This document shows positions 38,245-45,879 of a stretch of 64,000 nt of DNA, one piece after another. Below the pieces are notes generated by a model that was given only the letters and a program-made list of their open reading frames with translations, did not search any database and was not told the origin of the DNA. The stretch's first letter is position 1, and every line of letters starts with the position of its first letter. Source of the stretch: Propionicimonas paludicola. GTDB lineage: Bacteria; Actinomycetota; Actinomycetes; Propionibacteriales; Propionibacteriaceae. The DNA lies in assembly GCF_002563675.1 (NCBI RefSeq), contig NZ_PDJC01000001.1:372001-436000 (forward strand), given 5' to 3'. Both the position numbers and the translations under genes were made by a program.

Positions 38245-39375
38245 ATGAACGAGCAGAGTATGGACGAGATGACTGAAGCCAAGGAGCCGCTCTACCTGCG
38301 GTCGGACCCGACGCCGGGACGGCAGTACGGCGACGCCGTGCCGCCTCGGCGTGACCCTGCGGTGGTGAAGCGTCCGCATCTGGATCCCGAGCTGTTGGCG
38401 CAGCGGATCCGGGCCGGTGAGCGGACGGCGATCGCGCGAGCCATCACCCTTGTCGAGTCCAGCAAGCCGGCTCACCACGACCTGGCCGCCGACCTGCTGC
38501 GGATTCTGCGCCCGGACACCGGCAAGGCCATTCGGGTCGGCATCACTGGCGTCCCTGGCGCAGGCAAGTCCACCTTCATCGACTCCCTCGGCCGTCGGCT
38601 GATCGACCAGGGTCATCGGATCGCGGTGCTGGCCGTCGATCCGACCTCGGCCAAGACCGGTGGCTCGATCCTGGGCGACCGGACCCGGATGGGGGAGTTG
38701 GCCCAATCCGATCAGGCCTTCATCCGGCCCTCACCGGCCGGCAGCCATCTGGGTGGCGTCGCCCGCACCACGCGCGAATCGATGCTGGTGCTGGAGGCGG
38801 CCGGCTACGACGTCGTCCTGGTCGAGACCGTCGGCGTCGGCCAGTCCGAGGTCGCCGTGGCCGGCATGGTCGACACCTTCTTGCTGATCACCTTGGCTCG
38901 GGCCGGGGATCAGCTGCAGGGGATCAAGCGCGGCATCCTGGAGATGGCCGACGTGATCACCGTGAACAAGGCCGATGGCGACCATGAGTCCGAGGCCCGG
39001 GTCACCGCCCGCGAACTGTCCATCGCCATGAAGCTGATCACCTCCGACCCCAAGGCCACCCGTCCGCCGGTGCTGACCTCGAGCTCGCTGACCGGCAAGG
39101 GCCTGGACGAGGTGTGGCAGGCGATCCTGGATCACCGTGCGCGCCTGGAGGCCGCCGGACAGCTGCAGGCCCGCCGAGCCAAGCAGCAGCGCGAATGGCT
39201 GTGGGCCCTGGTTCACGGCGAACTCGAGGACGCCCTGCGCGTCTCTCCGGCGGTGAACGCGATCCGCGCCCAGCTGGAGGCCGAAGTCGAGTCCGGTGAG
39301 CTGTCCGCCCTGGAGGCTTCGGACGCGATCCTGGCCGCCTTCGTCCGCGACGCCGAGGACCTGCTGCGCCACTAG
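38245..39375 (+). CDS. meaB: Methylmalonyl-CoA mutase-associated GTPase
   Basis: MeaB is a G3E-family GTPase that gates cobalamin loading and protects methylmalonyl-CoA mutase from inactivation. The core domain has Walker A GITGVPGAGKSTF, VDPTSAKTGGSILGDRTRM, the Walker-B-like VETVGVGQSE and the NKAD guanine motif in ITVNKADGDHES. The C-terminal helices form the dimer arm. The start is uncertain: ATG 38245 is used here, but ATG 38260 and 38269 are equally possible, and ATG 38185 lies inside the palindrome. It is encoded just after mutAB. Confidence 0.93.
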   Translation: MNEQSMDEMTEAKEPLYLRSDPTPGRQYGDAVPPRRDPAVVKRPHLDPELLAQRIRAGERTAIARAITLVESSKPAHHDLAADLLRILRPDTGKAIRVGITGVPGAGKSTFIDSLGRRLIDQGHRIAVLAVDPTSAKTGGSILGDRTRMGELAQSDQAFIRPSPAGSHLGGVARTTRESMLVLEAAGYDVVLVETVGVGQSEVAVAGMVDTFLLITLARAGDQLQGIKRGILEMADVITVNKADGDHESEARVTARELSIAMKLITSDPKATRPPVLTSSSLTGKGLDEVWQAILDHRARLEAAGQLQARRAKQQREWLWALVHGELEDALRVSPAVNAIRAQLEAEVESGELSALEASDAILAAFVRDAEDLLRH

Positions 39376-39526
39376 CTTCTCGCCGCAGACTCATCGGCGG
39401 GCGAGCCTGTCAGACAGCGATCCCGGGGGAGGTGCCCCGGCTGGACACTTCGCGGACAACATCCAGCGACGCACGAGCTGGGCTGAGCGCTCGACCTACG
39501 GTTGACGGCGAGTGAAGGGATCAGCC

Positions 39527-40342
39527 ATGAGTACCCTGCCAACCGGTGTCGTGATCGGTGTCGCTGTGCTCCTGCTGGGCATCAGCGGCTGCTCGTCGGC
39601 TCCGGTCAACGTCGCTGCCGAGGTGGCTGTGGGTGCGCCGGCTGCCATGCCCGCGGATCATGCGACGAGGCCCGCACTCGGCACTGACCGGACCGTCCAC
39701 CCGGCCGAGTCATGGAGTGCGCCGGACAGCGGGGCCAAGGTCTCGCACGGAAGCGGCATTGTCGAGTTCGTGGGCAGCAGCAGCATCACGGCGATCGCCG
39801 CCCACTCTGACTTGGCTGTTCGCGGCACCGTCACCGCGGTGTCCTACACCCATGTCGATGGTCAGCCGTACACGCTCAGTGACGTCAAGGTCAGCGAGGT
39901 CTTGGCCGGTGATGCCAAGGTTGGCGACCTGATCACCATCGTCCAGCCAGGCGGCTACATCCCGCTGCGGATCGAACTCGCGACCGGACAGATCGACCGG
40001 TCCCGAGTCGACCCGAGCCTCACCCAGGCTGAGATCGACGCCAGTTTCAACGCGTACCACTGGGATGGTCAGCGGTTCCCCGAGGTCGGCGACGACTCGA
40101 TCTACTTCCTCACTGAACTGACCAAGGCCAAAGCCAAGAGTGTCGTCGCGTCCACGTCCTTGACGGGTACTTACTTCCGCGGCTGGAGCGATGCCGGCCA
40201 GTTCCGCGCCACTGAGCGCAATGGCGGCGAGGCCTTCACCCGCCACGTCGACCCGGCCGAGGTCGTTCCCGGCGACCCCGACACCGGGGCCACTATCTCG
40301 GTGACTCGTCTGCGGGAAGTCGCTCAGCAGATCCAGAGCTAG
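39527..40342 (+). CDS. Putative lipoprotein of unknown function
   Basis: This 271-residue protein has a lipoprotein signal with lipobox ISGC at about residue 22, then an Ala/Pro-rich linker. The globular part (about 75-270) is beta-rich, with DLAVRGTVTAVSYTHVDG, VSEVLAGDAKVGDLITIVQPGG and DDSIYFLTELTK. This pattern resembles small OB- or beta-barrel extracytoplasmic domains, but no family is recognised. ATG 39527 has a GAAGGGA ribosome site and was preferred over GTG 39512. It is a single-gene unit. Confidence 0.75.
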   Translation: MSTLPTGVVIGVAVLLLGISGCSSAPVNVAAEVAVGAPAAMPADHATRPALGTDRTVHPAESWSAPDSGAKVSHGSGIVEFVGSSSITAIAAHSDLAVRGTVTAVSYTHVDGQPYTLSDVKVSEVLAGDAKVGDLITIVQPGGYIPLRIELATGQIDRSRVDPSLTQAEIDASFNAYHWDGQRFPEVGDDSIYFLTELTKAKAKSVVASTSLTGTYFRGWSDAGQFRATERNGGEAFTRHVDPAEVVPGDPDTGATISVTRLREVAQQIQS

Positions 40343-40363
40343 CAGCTCGCCGGCGCAGCGGCA

Positions 40364-40774
40364 CTAGCGCAGACGCTGCTTCAGCTCCAGGACGATCGGA
40401 ACCTGGCTTGTCGGCACGTCCGGTAGGCGCAGGGTCACCGGGAGTGACTTGCCGGTCGGGGCCGTCGTGGCAACGCGTTCGCGCAGGGTGTCGTCCAGGT
40501 CGGGGCTGGCCAGGACGGTCTCGCGCAGTCGCGCCGGGAAGTAGAAGGTGATCCGAGCCAGGCCCGGCTCTACGCTCATCCAGGCCATGGTGGCCTTGCC
40601 GCGGGTGGCCTTGGCCAGCCAGCCACCGTCGCGGTAGTAGCGCCAGGCCACGTCCACCCCGGCGTTGGCGAAGGCGTCCAGGGCTTCCTGCCAGGCGGCA
40701 TCGGTGTCGCCGAGCACCTCGGCGATGGCCTCGGGGGTCGGTGGCTGGGATTGGTCGCGGAACGCTTGGCCCAT
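40364..40774 (-). CDS. DUF3788-like protein
   Basis: This 136-residue soluble protein has the layout of DUF3788 proteins: PEAIAEVLGDTDAAWQEALDAF, then WRYYRDGGWLAKATRGKATMAWMSVEPG and LARITFYFPARLRETV. The function of the family is unknown. ATG 40774 lies six bases after TATCGT on the minus strand (40781-40786), so it was chosen over the longer open frame to 40873. It is divergent from the flavodoxin-fold oxidoreductase. Confidence 0.7.
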   Translation of the reverse strand: MGQAFRDQSQPPTPEAIAEVLGDTDAAWQEALDAFANAGVDVAWRYYRDGGWLAKATRGKATMAWMSVEPGLARITFYFPARLRETVLASPDLDDTLRERVATTAPTGKSLPVTLRLPDVPTSQVPIVLELKQRLR

Positions 40775-40859
40775 GGCGCAACGATAGGACGACGGCGCCG
40801 CGAGCGTCGGCGAGTTGGCCCGATGGCTGACCCGGTCCCCGAGCAAGGAGCAGTTCCCG

Positions 40860-41459
40860 ATGAGCGACCGCATTCTGGTGGTGGTCGGCCACCCGCTGGC
40901 CGGCAGCCTCAGCCACGAGCTGGGCCAGCGCTATGCCGAGGCGGCCCGCGCTGCCGGAGCCGAGGTGCGGGTGCGGGATCTGTCCGAGCGCCAGCCGCAG
41001 AACCCGCCGGACCGGGCGAGTCTGCGCTCGGTCCGCGAGGATCGCAGCTGGCTGGAGCCGTCCGTGGCCGCCGACCTGGCCGACCTGGAGTGGGCGCAGC
41101 ACATCCTGATCGTGTTCCCGCAGTGGTGGGGGCTGTATCCCGCGGTGCTGAAGGCCTGGATCGATCGCACCTTCGTCTCCGGAGCGACCTACCGCTCAAC
41201 GGCCGGCTACCGCTGGGAGCCGCTGCTCACCGGACGCACGGCTCGGCTGATCATGACCTGCGATGTGCCTCGGTTCTACAACCAGCTGGTCTACCGGGAT
41301 GCCGCCATCACCGCGCTGCGCCGGGCCACCCTGGGTTACTGCGGGATCAAGACGATCGGCGCCAGTCGGTTCACCCCGGTGAAGACCTCCACCCCGCAAC
41401 TGCGGGCGAAGTGGTTGGCTAAGGCAGAGCAGTTCGGCACCGTGGACGCCGGCCGATAG
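40860..41459 (+). CDS. NAD(P)H-dependent oxidoreductase, flavodoxin-2 fold
   Basis: This 199-residue FMN/FAD quinone or nitroreductase-like protein of the KefF/MdaB/NQO family has VVVGHPLAGSLSHELG (flavin phosphate loop), FPQWWGLYPAVLKAWIDRTF (flavin ring contact and dimer helix), then TGRTARLIMTCD. It most likely reduces quinones in the cytosol. ATG 40860 has an AAGGAG ribosome site eight bases upstream and was chosen over the frame opening at 40815. Confidence 0.88.
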   Translation: MSDRILVVVGHPLAGSLSHELGQRYAEAARAAGAEVRVRDLSERQPQNPPDRASLRSVREDRSWLEPSVAADLADLEWAQHILIVFPQWWGLYPAVLKAWIDRTFVSGATYRSTAGYRWEPLLTGRTARLIMTCDVPRFYNQLVYRDAAITALRRATLGYCGIKTIGASRFTPVKTSTPQLRAKWLAKAEQFGTVDAGR

Positions 41460-41550
41460 TCGGCGACAGCCACCGCCCCTAGGTTTCTCGGGCCGACTCG
41501 GACCCGCACCCGCTCTGGACGGCTCCGCGGGGCCATCTCACCTCGTGTCA

Positions 41551-41712
41551 GCGCCGATGTTGTCGTTATCAGGCGGGTGGCGAGACGCTGAGCCGATGCG
41601 ACCGCCGATGTTGTCGATATGAGCCCCCATGGAGGCCTCGATAGCGACAAAGTCGGCGGTCGCGCGTGAGCCGGGTCCTGGCACGGCCTTGATAACGACG
41701 AAATCGGCGGCC
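41551..41712. repeat. REP-like cluster of four repeat copies in nested inverted order
   Basis: Four copies of a ~24-base unit close to CCGCCGATKTYGTCGNTATC lie at 41551-41573 and 41602-41622 (direct) and at 41637-41660 and 41687-41712 (inverted). Outer copies can pair with each other and inner copies with each other, giving a long cruciform or RNA hairpin with the palindrome-like GCCCCCATGGAGGC at the tip. The 333-base gap (41460-41793) otherwise holds nothing recognisable. This is the organisation of REP/BIME elements. Confidence 0.65.
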
Positions 41713-41780
41713 GAACCAGCCAAACGACGCCGGAGGCCTCGCCCGCCGAACGGACCGAGCCGGAGCGAGCCTTCACACCA

Positions 41781-41801
41781 CGGACGCCCGGCGCTAGATC
41801 A
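41781..41801. repeat. 21-base direct repeat, copy 1 (3' end of activase gene)
   Basis: CGGACGCCCGGCGCTAGATCA covers the stop codon and the bases just after the glycyl-radical activase gene. It matches the copy at 42931-42951 at 20 of 21 positions; weaker similarity continues for about ten bases on the left side. Confidence 0.6.
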
Positions 41802-42645
41802 CCAGGATGTCGAAATCGCCCTGACTACGGAGAACCTCGGCGTAGTGGGCGCGCTGCTCGGGGGTCGGCTCGACCAGCGGCACCGGGGACGGTCGGACGC
41901 CATGAGCCCGGAACCCGATGAGCTTCAGCCGCATCCTCGGGTTGATCTCGGCCAGCCAGGCGCCGGTGCGAGCCAGCAGCTCGTCGGAGTCATTGGCTCC
42001 GGCGGCCAGCAGGAGTCGTACCTCGTGCAGCTTGCCGCGACCGGCCAACAGCCGGATCGACTCCAGCACCTCGGCATTGCCCGAGCCGACCAGCTCGCGG
42101 TGAATGGCGTCGTCGAAGCACTTCAGGTCGATCATGGCCGCGTCCAGCACGGGATCCAGCTCGTCCCAGACCGCCGGTGAAGCGGCCCCGTTGGAGTCGA
42201 CGAAGCAGGTCAGCCGGGACAGGCTCGGATCGGCCTTGATCGCGGCGAACAGGGCTGCCACGAAGCCGGCCTGCTGAGTGGCCTCGCCACCGGAGACCGT
42301 GACCCCCGAAATGAATGGGACGTTCGGGTGCAGCTGCTCCAGCACCTCGGCCACCTGCATGGTCCGCGCCTTCGGGGTGGAGTCGTAGGGGCAGATCCGG
42401 ATGCAGGCCTCTTCGCCGGTGCAGCGGTCGGGGTTCCAGACCACCCGTCCGCCCACCACGTCCAGCGCCGAGGAGCCGCAGGCGTCCACGCATACCCCGC
42501 AGTCATTGCAGAGGTTGATGGTGTACGGGTTGTGGCAGGCCAGACAGTTGAAGTTGCAGCCCTGGGTGAACACCACGAACCGGTTCCCCGGCCCATCGAC
42601 GGCGGAGAACTCGATGACGCCGCTGATCTGCCCGGTCGGGCTCAC
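41794..42645 (-). CDS. yjjW: YjjW-type glycyl radical enzyme activase
   Basis: This 283-residue radical SAM enzyme has the CNFNCLACHN cluster motif (CxxxCxxC), an inserted eight-cysteine ferredoxin-like region (CNDCGVCVDAC and CTGEEACIRICP, giving two extra Fe-S clusters), and SGGEATQQ for SAM binding. This is the pattern of YjjW-type activases, which put a glycyl radical on a partner enzyme under anaerobic conditions. The GTG start overlaps the stop of the upstream frame in GTGA. That frame is only the C-terminal tail of a YjjI-like partner, so the activase may have lost its full-length target here. Confidence 0.88.
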   Translation of the reverse strand: MSPTGQISGVIEFSAVDGPGNRFVVFTQGCNFNCLACHNPYTINLCNDCGVCVDACGSSALDVVGGRVVWNPDRCTGEEACIRICPYDSTPKARTMQVAEVLEQLHPNVPFISGVTVSGGEATQQAGFVAALFAAIKADPSLSRLTCFVDSNGAASPAVWDELDPVLDAAMIDLKCFDDAIHRELVGSGNAEVLESIRLLAGRGKLHEVRLLLAAGANDSDELLARTGAWLAEINPRMRLKLIGFRAHGVRPSPVPLVEPTPEQRAHYAEVLRSQGDFDILVI

Positions 42646-42930
42646 CCGCGGGGGCTGGACTCGGCCGAAACCACCCGCTTCACGGCACGAGTGGTGACGG
42701 TGTGGTTGATCTCGGCAGTGGCGGCCAGGTAGTCGCTGGAATGCCGGGCGCCGTGCTCGGCGATCCCGACCAGGTCGGACTTGCGGACCAGGTAGCCGGT
42801 GATCCGGATGAACTCGTTGGAATCCAGGTTGAAGGTGAAGTCGCGCATCCCGATCGACAGCGCGCCGCGGATCACGTCCACTCCCAGACCCGCGAGATGT
42901 GGCCGGCCGCCCGCGAGCGCTTCGGCACTG
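42642..42930 (-). pseudogene. C-terminal remnant of a YjjI-like glycyl radical enzyme
   Basis: The last ~90 codons encode a complete-looking glycyl-radical C-terminus: FTFNLDSNEFIRITGYLVR carries the Arg-x-x-Gly-Tyr radical site, followed by ARHSSDYLAATAEINHTVTT. A YjjI enzyme has about 500 residues, and the rest is missing. The frame continues upstream into unrelated sequence and could be read from GTG 43007 (121 codons). The break coincides with a 21-base repeat. It may be a decayed gene, or a spare-part subunit like GrcA/YfiD of pyruvate formate-lyase. The coupling GTGA to the activase is intact. Confidence 0.7.
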
Positions 42931-42951
42931 CGGACGCTCGGCGCTAGATCA
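42931..42951. repeat. 21-base direct repeat, copy 2 (break point of the radical enzyme)
   Basis: CGGACGCTCGGCGCTAGATCA matches the copy at 41781-41801 with one difference and lies exactly where the YjjI similarity ends. The two copies bracket the remnant and its activase. Confidence 0.6.
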
Positions 42952-43132
42952 ATACGAGCTGCAGATGGGCACGAGGACTGGGGTAAGCCCGCTGGCGAAG
43001 CTCCCACCGGAAGCAGTGCTCGTTCCGCGACTGCGGTGCAGCGGACAATACGTGGCCATTTCGGTGTCTCCGCTTTGGGGCCGTCCTACTGCACTATGCT
43101 GTCAGTCGGTCACAATCACGAAGGAGTGGTAA

Positions 43133-43693
43133 GTGTTATCGAAGTTCAGACGACCAATGAGGTCCGCGGCTGTCCTATTGGCCCTCGTATCACTAACTGC
43201 GCTGTCGGTCACTCCAGCGCAGGCCGCCTCCAGTCAGTGCGAGAGTGCGGGATCCACGATCACGAGGTGCTATTACGTGGACGGATATACGGCACAGTCG
43301 AAGTGGATCGTGTTCAATGACAGTATGGAGAACGACCTCTATACAGAAAAGGGACACCTGTCCTGCACGGCAACCGAGTCCAAGACGGACAGGTTCACCG
43401 TCTCTGTGAAGGTCTCTGGCGAGGTGGGTAACTTCCTATTTGCCAAGGCCGACGTGGAGGTCGGTGGAGAGATTCAGCACGAGGTGACAACTGGGTACGT
43501 CACCACCGGCGACATGACGGTCCCGGCCCGAACTATCATGTACTGTGATCGGGGAACGGTTCGAGACAAGTTCGCCGCCCACTACACTGACACGAACTGC
43601 AGTTCCTCCGGCTGCGCAGCGCCCGTGCGCCACAACTTCACGATAACAAGCCCCGTCACGAAGCGTTGGTGGTTCCACAGCGAGCGGATCTAG
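43133..43693 (+). CDS. Secreted beta-rich protein, lower GC, possibly pore-forming fold
   Basis: The 186-residue protein has a Sec signal (MLSKFRRPMRSA, hydrophobic core, cleavage after AQA near residue 31), six cysteines in the mature part and long alternating strands (DRFTVSVKVSGEVGNFLFAKADVEVGGE, then the VTTGYVTTGDMTVPART region). Such amphipathic strands followed by a VPA-type turn recall aerolysin/ETX-like beta-pore proteins, but the match is only a visual impression. GTG 43133 has an AAGGAG ribosome site. Base and codon use are AT-richer than the surroundings, with frequent codons ending in A or T, suggesting transfer. Its stop overlaps the next gene's start. Confidence 0.65.
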   Translation: MLSKFRRPMRSAAVLLALVSLTALSVTPAQAASSQCESAGSTITRCYYVDGYTAQSKWIVFNDSMENDLYTEKGHLSCTATESKTDRFTVSVKVSGEVGNFLFAKADVEVGGEIQHEVTTGYVTTGDMTVPARTIMYCDRGTVRDKFAAHYTDTNCSSSGCAAPVRHNFTITSPVTKRWWFHSERI

Positions 43694-44124
43694 TGCGCAC
43701 GCGTCTGGCCGCCTTCTATGCCTTGGTGTTGCTGAGCCTCACTTCTTGGAGCGGGTGCTCAGCCTACGCCCCAAGAAGTGAGCCAGGAGGGCCGTCGTAC
43801 GAGCCTGCAGCTCCGGGTGAATCGAGTGACACCGGCCTGGAGATCAAGCATGGCGATGAGATAGTCAGAGTCTCGCGTGGGACTGGTGGAGTTTCCAGTA
43901 GCGCCGACGTACCAGCATCTGGTGGCTCGGTGGTGCTCTATGTAGTCTGCATGTCTGCGGGACGATTCCGTGTGATTAACGCTCATAGCGGAACTGAATG
44001 GGTGGTGGATTGCAACGGAGCGACTAATCGAAGGGAGTATCTCACTGATATGGCTTCACTGCAGTTTCGGTTTCAGGTCGATGATGGAGCGAAATGGGTG
44101 TGGGCAGTTGCTCGTAAGCAGTGA
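43693..44124 (+). CDS. Putative lipoprotein coupled to the secreted protein
   Basis: This 143-residue product has a short positive N-terminus, a hydrophobic core and a cysteine at SWSGC near residue 24; Trp at the lipobox -3 position is unusual. The mature part has a Pro/Ser linker and two beta-rich stretches ending VDDGAKWVWAVARKQ. GTG 43693 shares its first base with the TAG stop of the secreted gene, so the two are translated together. GC content is low as in its partner. No family is recognised. As a coupled pair, it could be an immunity, anchor or chaperone protein for the secreted product; this is inference. Confidence 0.6.
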   Translation: MRTRLAAFYALVLLSLTSWSGCSAYAPRSEPGGPSYEPAAPGESSDTGLEIKHGDEIVRVSRGTGGVSSSADVPASGGSVVLYVVCMSAGRFRVINAHSGTEWVVDCNGATNRREYLTDMASLQFRFQVDDGAKWVWAVARKQ

Positions 44125-44484
44125 CGCCTCCTGGGCAAGGTAGTCGGATAAGGTGGGCTCGAGTTGCCGGGTTGTAGCGACGGGCAGGGCGTTCACGTGG
44201 CTGAGGTGTGAATGGCTTGGTCGCGTGCTGCCGTCGAGCTAATCACCTGGTAGAAGAACTCGGAACAGCCTCCTTTTCGGAGGGGAATCGATTGAGATCG
44301 AGAGCTTTATGAGCAATCGCGCATGAGTGCCCATGGCTCGAGTGAGGCCATCTGGGGTGGCCATGGCCCGGCCAAGTTCAAGCGCACCCCCGCTCAAGCA
44401 GCTCAGGCGCCACTACCACCGTGTATGCGACCGTCTACAACGACTTCTCGATTGTGGTGTCGAACAACCCGTCGTAGTCGATGG
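44125..44484 (+). other. Gap with a possible gene-end remnant
   Basis: No intact gene was found. Frames near 44323-44477 contain a tail reading SSSGATTTVYATVYNDF and ending Ser-Asn-Asn-Pro-Ser, stop at 44475-44477, directly before a strong terminator. It has no suitable start or ribosome site and appears to be the end of a lost gene. A weak CCTCC/GGAGG hairpin lies at 44269-44283. Confidence 0.35.
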
Positions 44485-44531
44485 CGCAAGAGGGCCGCCC
44501 GGCCTATGACGTGCTGGGCGGCCCTCTTGCG
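44485..44531 (+). terminator. 16-bp terminator hairpin
   Basis: CGCAAGAGGGCCGCCC and its exact complement surround a 15-base loop; GTTCTCTC follows. It lies eight bases after the stop of the possible remnant and shields the nucleoside operon from upstream transcription. Confidence 0.75.
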
Positions 44532-44697
44532 TTCTCTCAGAGCATGAGTGGGAGCGACCGGCTCTAGGTCACAACTGGGTATCAGCTTGTCACACTGGCG
44601 ACGACTGGGAAGCGACTGCCCCATCGACGTGGCTAGAGTGCTGACGCCGGGTTTGAGTCCATGACCCGCGTGTACTCGTTGCCAAGGAGGCATCTTC

Positions 44698-45774
44698 GTG
44701 AAGAAGTCTTTGATTATTCCGGCCGCTCTCGGAGCAGTCGCACTCACCTTCGCCGGCTGTGCAACGCCGCCGCCGGTCGCGACCGGCTCCACGCCCGCCA
44801 CGAGCAGCGCTACGACGTCCGATTTCAAGGCATGCATGGTCTCGGACCTTGGCGGCTTCGACGACAAGTCGTTCAACCAGACCTCCCACGACGGCCTGGT
44901 CAAGGCGGGCACCGAGCTGGGCATCCAGACCGCCCAGGTGCAGTCCAAGGCTGAGGCCGACTACGCGCAGAACATCAAGTCGATGGTTGACGCGAAGTGC
45001 AACGTGATCATCACTGTCGGCTTCCTGCTGGGCGATGCAACCCAGGCTGCCGCGAAGCAGTACCCGGACGTGAAGTTCGCGATCGTCGATTACGCCTACG
45101 AGAAGCCCGAGTCGAACCTCAAGGGCCTCGTCTTCAACACCGGTGAGCCGTCCTTCCTGGCCGGCTATGCAGCGGCGTCACTCAGCAAGACCGGCAAGGT
45201 TGGCACGTTCGGTGGTGCGAAGATCCCCTCGGTAACCGCGTTCATGACCGGCTTCGCCCAGGGCGTCGCCAAGTACAACAAGGACAAGGGCAAGGACATC
45301 AAGGTCCTCGGCTGGGATGAAGCCAAGAAGGATGGGTCCTTCATCCCCGGCCAGAACCCATTCCAGGACGTGGCTGGCGGCAAGCAGGTCGCCAACAACC
45401 TCGTCTCCCAGGGTGCGGATGTTCTGCTCCCCGTTGCAGGTAGCGCAGGCGAGGGTGCGCTCCAGGTGGCGCAGGCCAGCGGCGGCAAGGTCGGCTCGAT
45501 GTGGGTCGACACCGACGGTTGCACCAGTCAGGCCAAGTACTGTGCGGTGATCCCGACCTCGGTTGGCAAGGCCATGGACGTGGCTGTGTACCAGGCGATC
45601 AAGGATGCCAAGGATGGCAAGTTCAGCAACGAGCCATTCGTTGGCACGCTTGCGAACGCTGGCGTGTTCCTGGCTCCGTTCCACGACTGGGATAGCAAGG
45701 TAAGCGCGGACACCAAGTCTGAGCTCGACAAGATCAAGGCTGACATCGTCGCTGGGACGATCAAGATCGCATAG
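44698..45774 (+). CDS. BMP family nucleoside-binding lipoprotein
   Basis: This 358-residue ABC-transporter lipoprotein has signal MKKSLIIPAALGAV, lipobox FAGC, then the basic membrane protein domain with VSDLGGFDDKSFNQ (ligand contact), ADYAQNIKSMVDAKCNVIITVG, PSFLAGYAAASLSKTGKVG and DVLLPVAGSAGEGAL. BMP proteins bind purine or pyrimidine nucleosides. GTG 44698 has an AAGGAGG ribosome site, and TAGAGT at 44634-44639 may be a -10 box. It is the first gene of the uptake operon ending in cdd and add, which fits a nucleoside ligand. Confidence 0.93.
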   Translation: MKKSLIIPAALGAVALTFAGCATPPPVATGSTPATSSATTSDFKACMVSDLGGFDDKSFNQTSHDGLVKAGTELGIQTAQVQSKAEADYAQNIKSMVDAKCNVIITVGFLLGDATQAAAKQYPDVKFAIVDYAYEKPESNLKGLVFNTGEPSFLAGYAAASLSKTGKVGTFGGAKIPSVTAFMTGFAQGVAKYNKDKGKDIKVLGWDEAKKDGSFIPGQNPFQDVAGGKQVANNLVSQGADVLLPVAGSAGEGALQVAQASGGKVGSMWVDTDGCTSQAKYCAVIPTSVGKAMDVAVYQAIKDAKDGKFSNEPFVGTLANAGVFLAPFHDWDSKVSADTKSELDKIKADIVAGTIKIA

Positions 45775-45879
45775 CGATCGTTCGCGACACGGAGGAGGGG
45801 GGCTGCACGTCTCCCTCCTCTGCCGTACCTGGCCCGCGAGGTGCGTGCCACAACGGCTGGAATCTGGAAGGATCAGGGC

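Noticed and set aside
41538-41723. 61-codon minus-strand frame with repeated ADFV/DNIG motifs
   Set aside because: The internal repeats come from the REP-like DNA repeats, not from a protein; no ribosome site.
42944-43070. Minus-strand frame ending RWELRQRAYPSPRAHLQLVLI at the second 21-base repeat
   Set aside because: Only about 40 codons long between stops, with no start or family match; it may be a fragment but cannot be supported.
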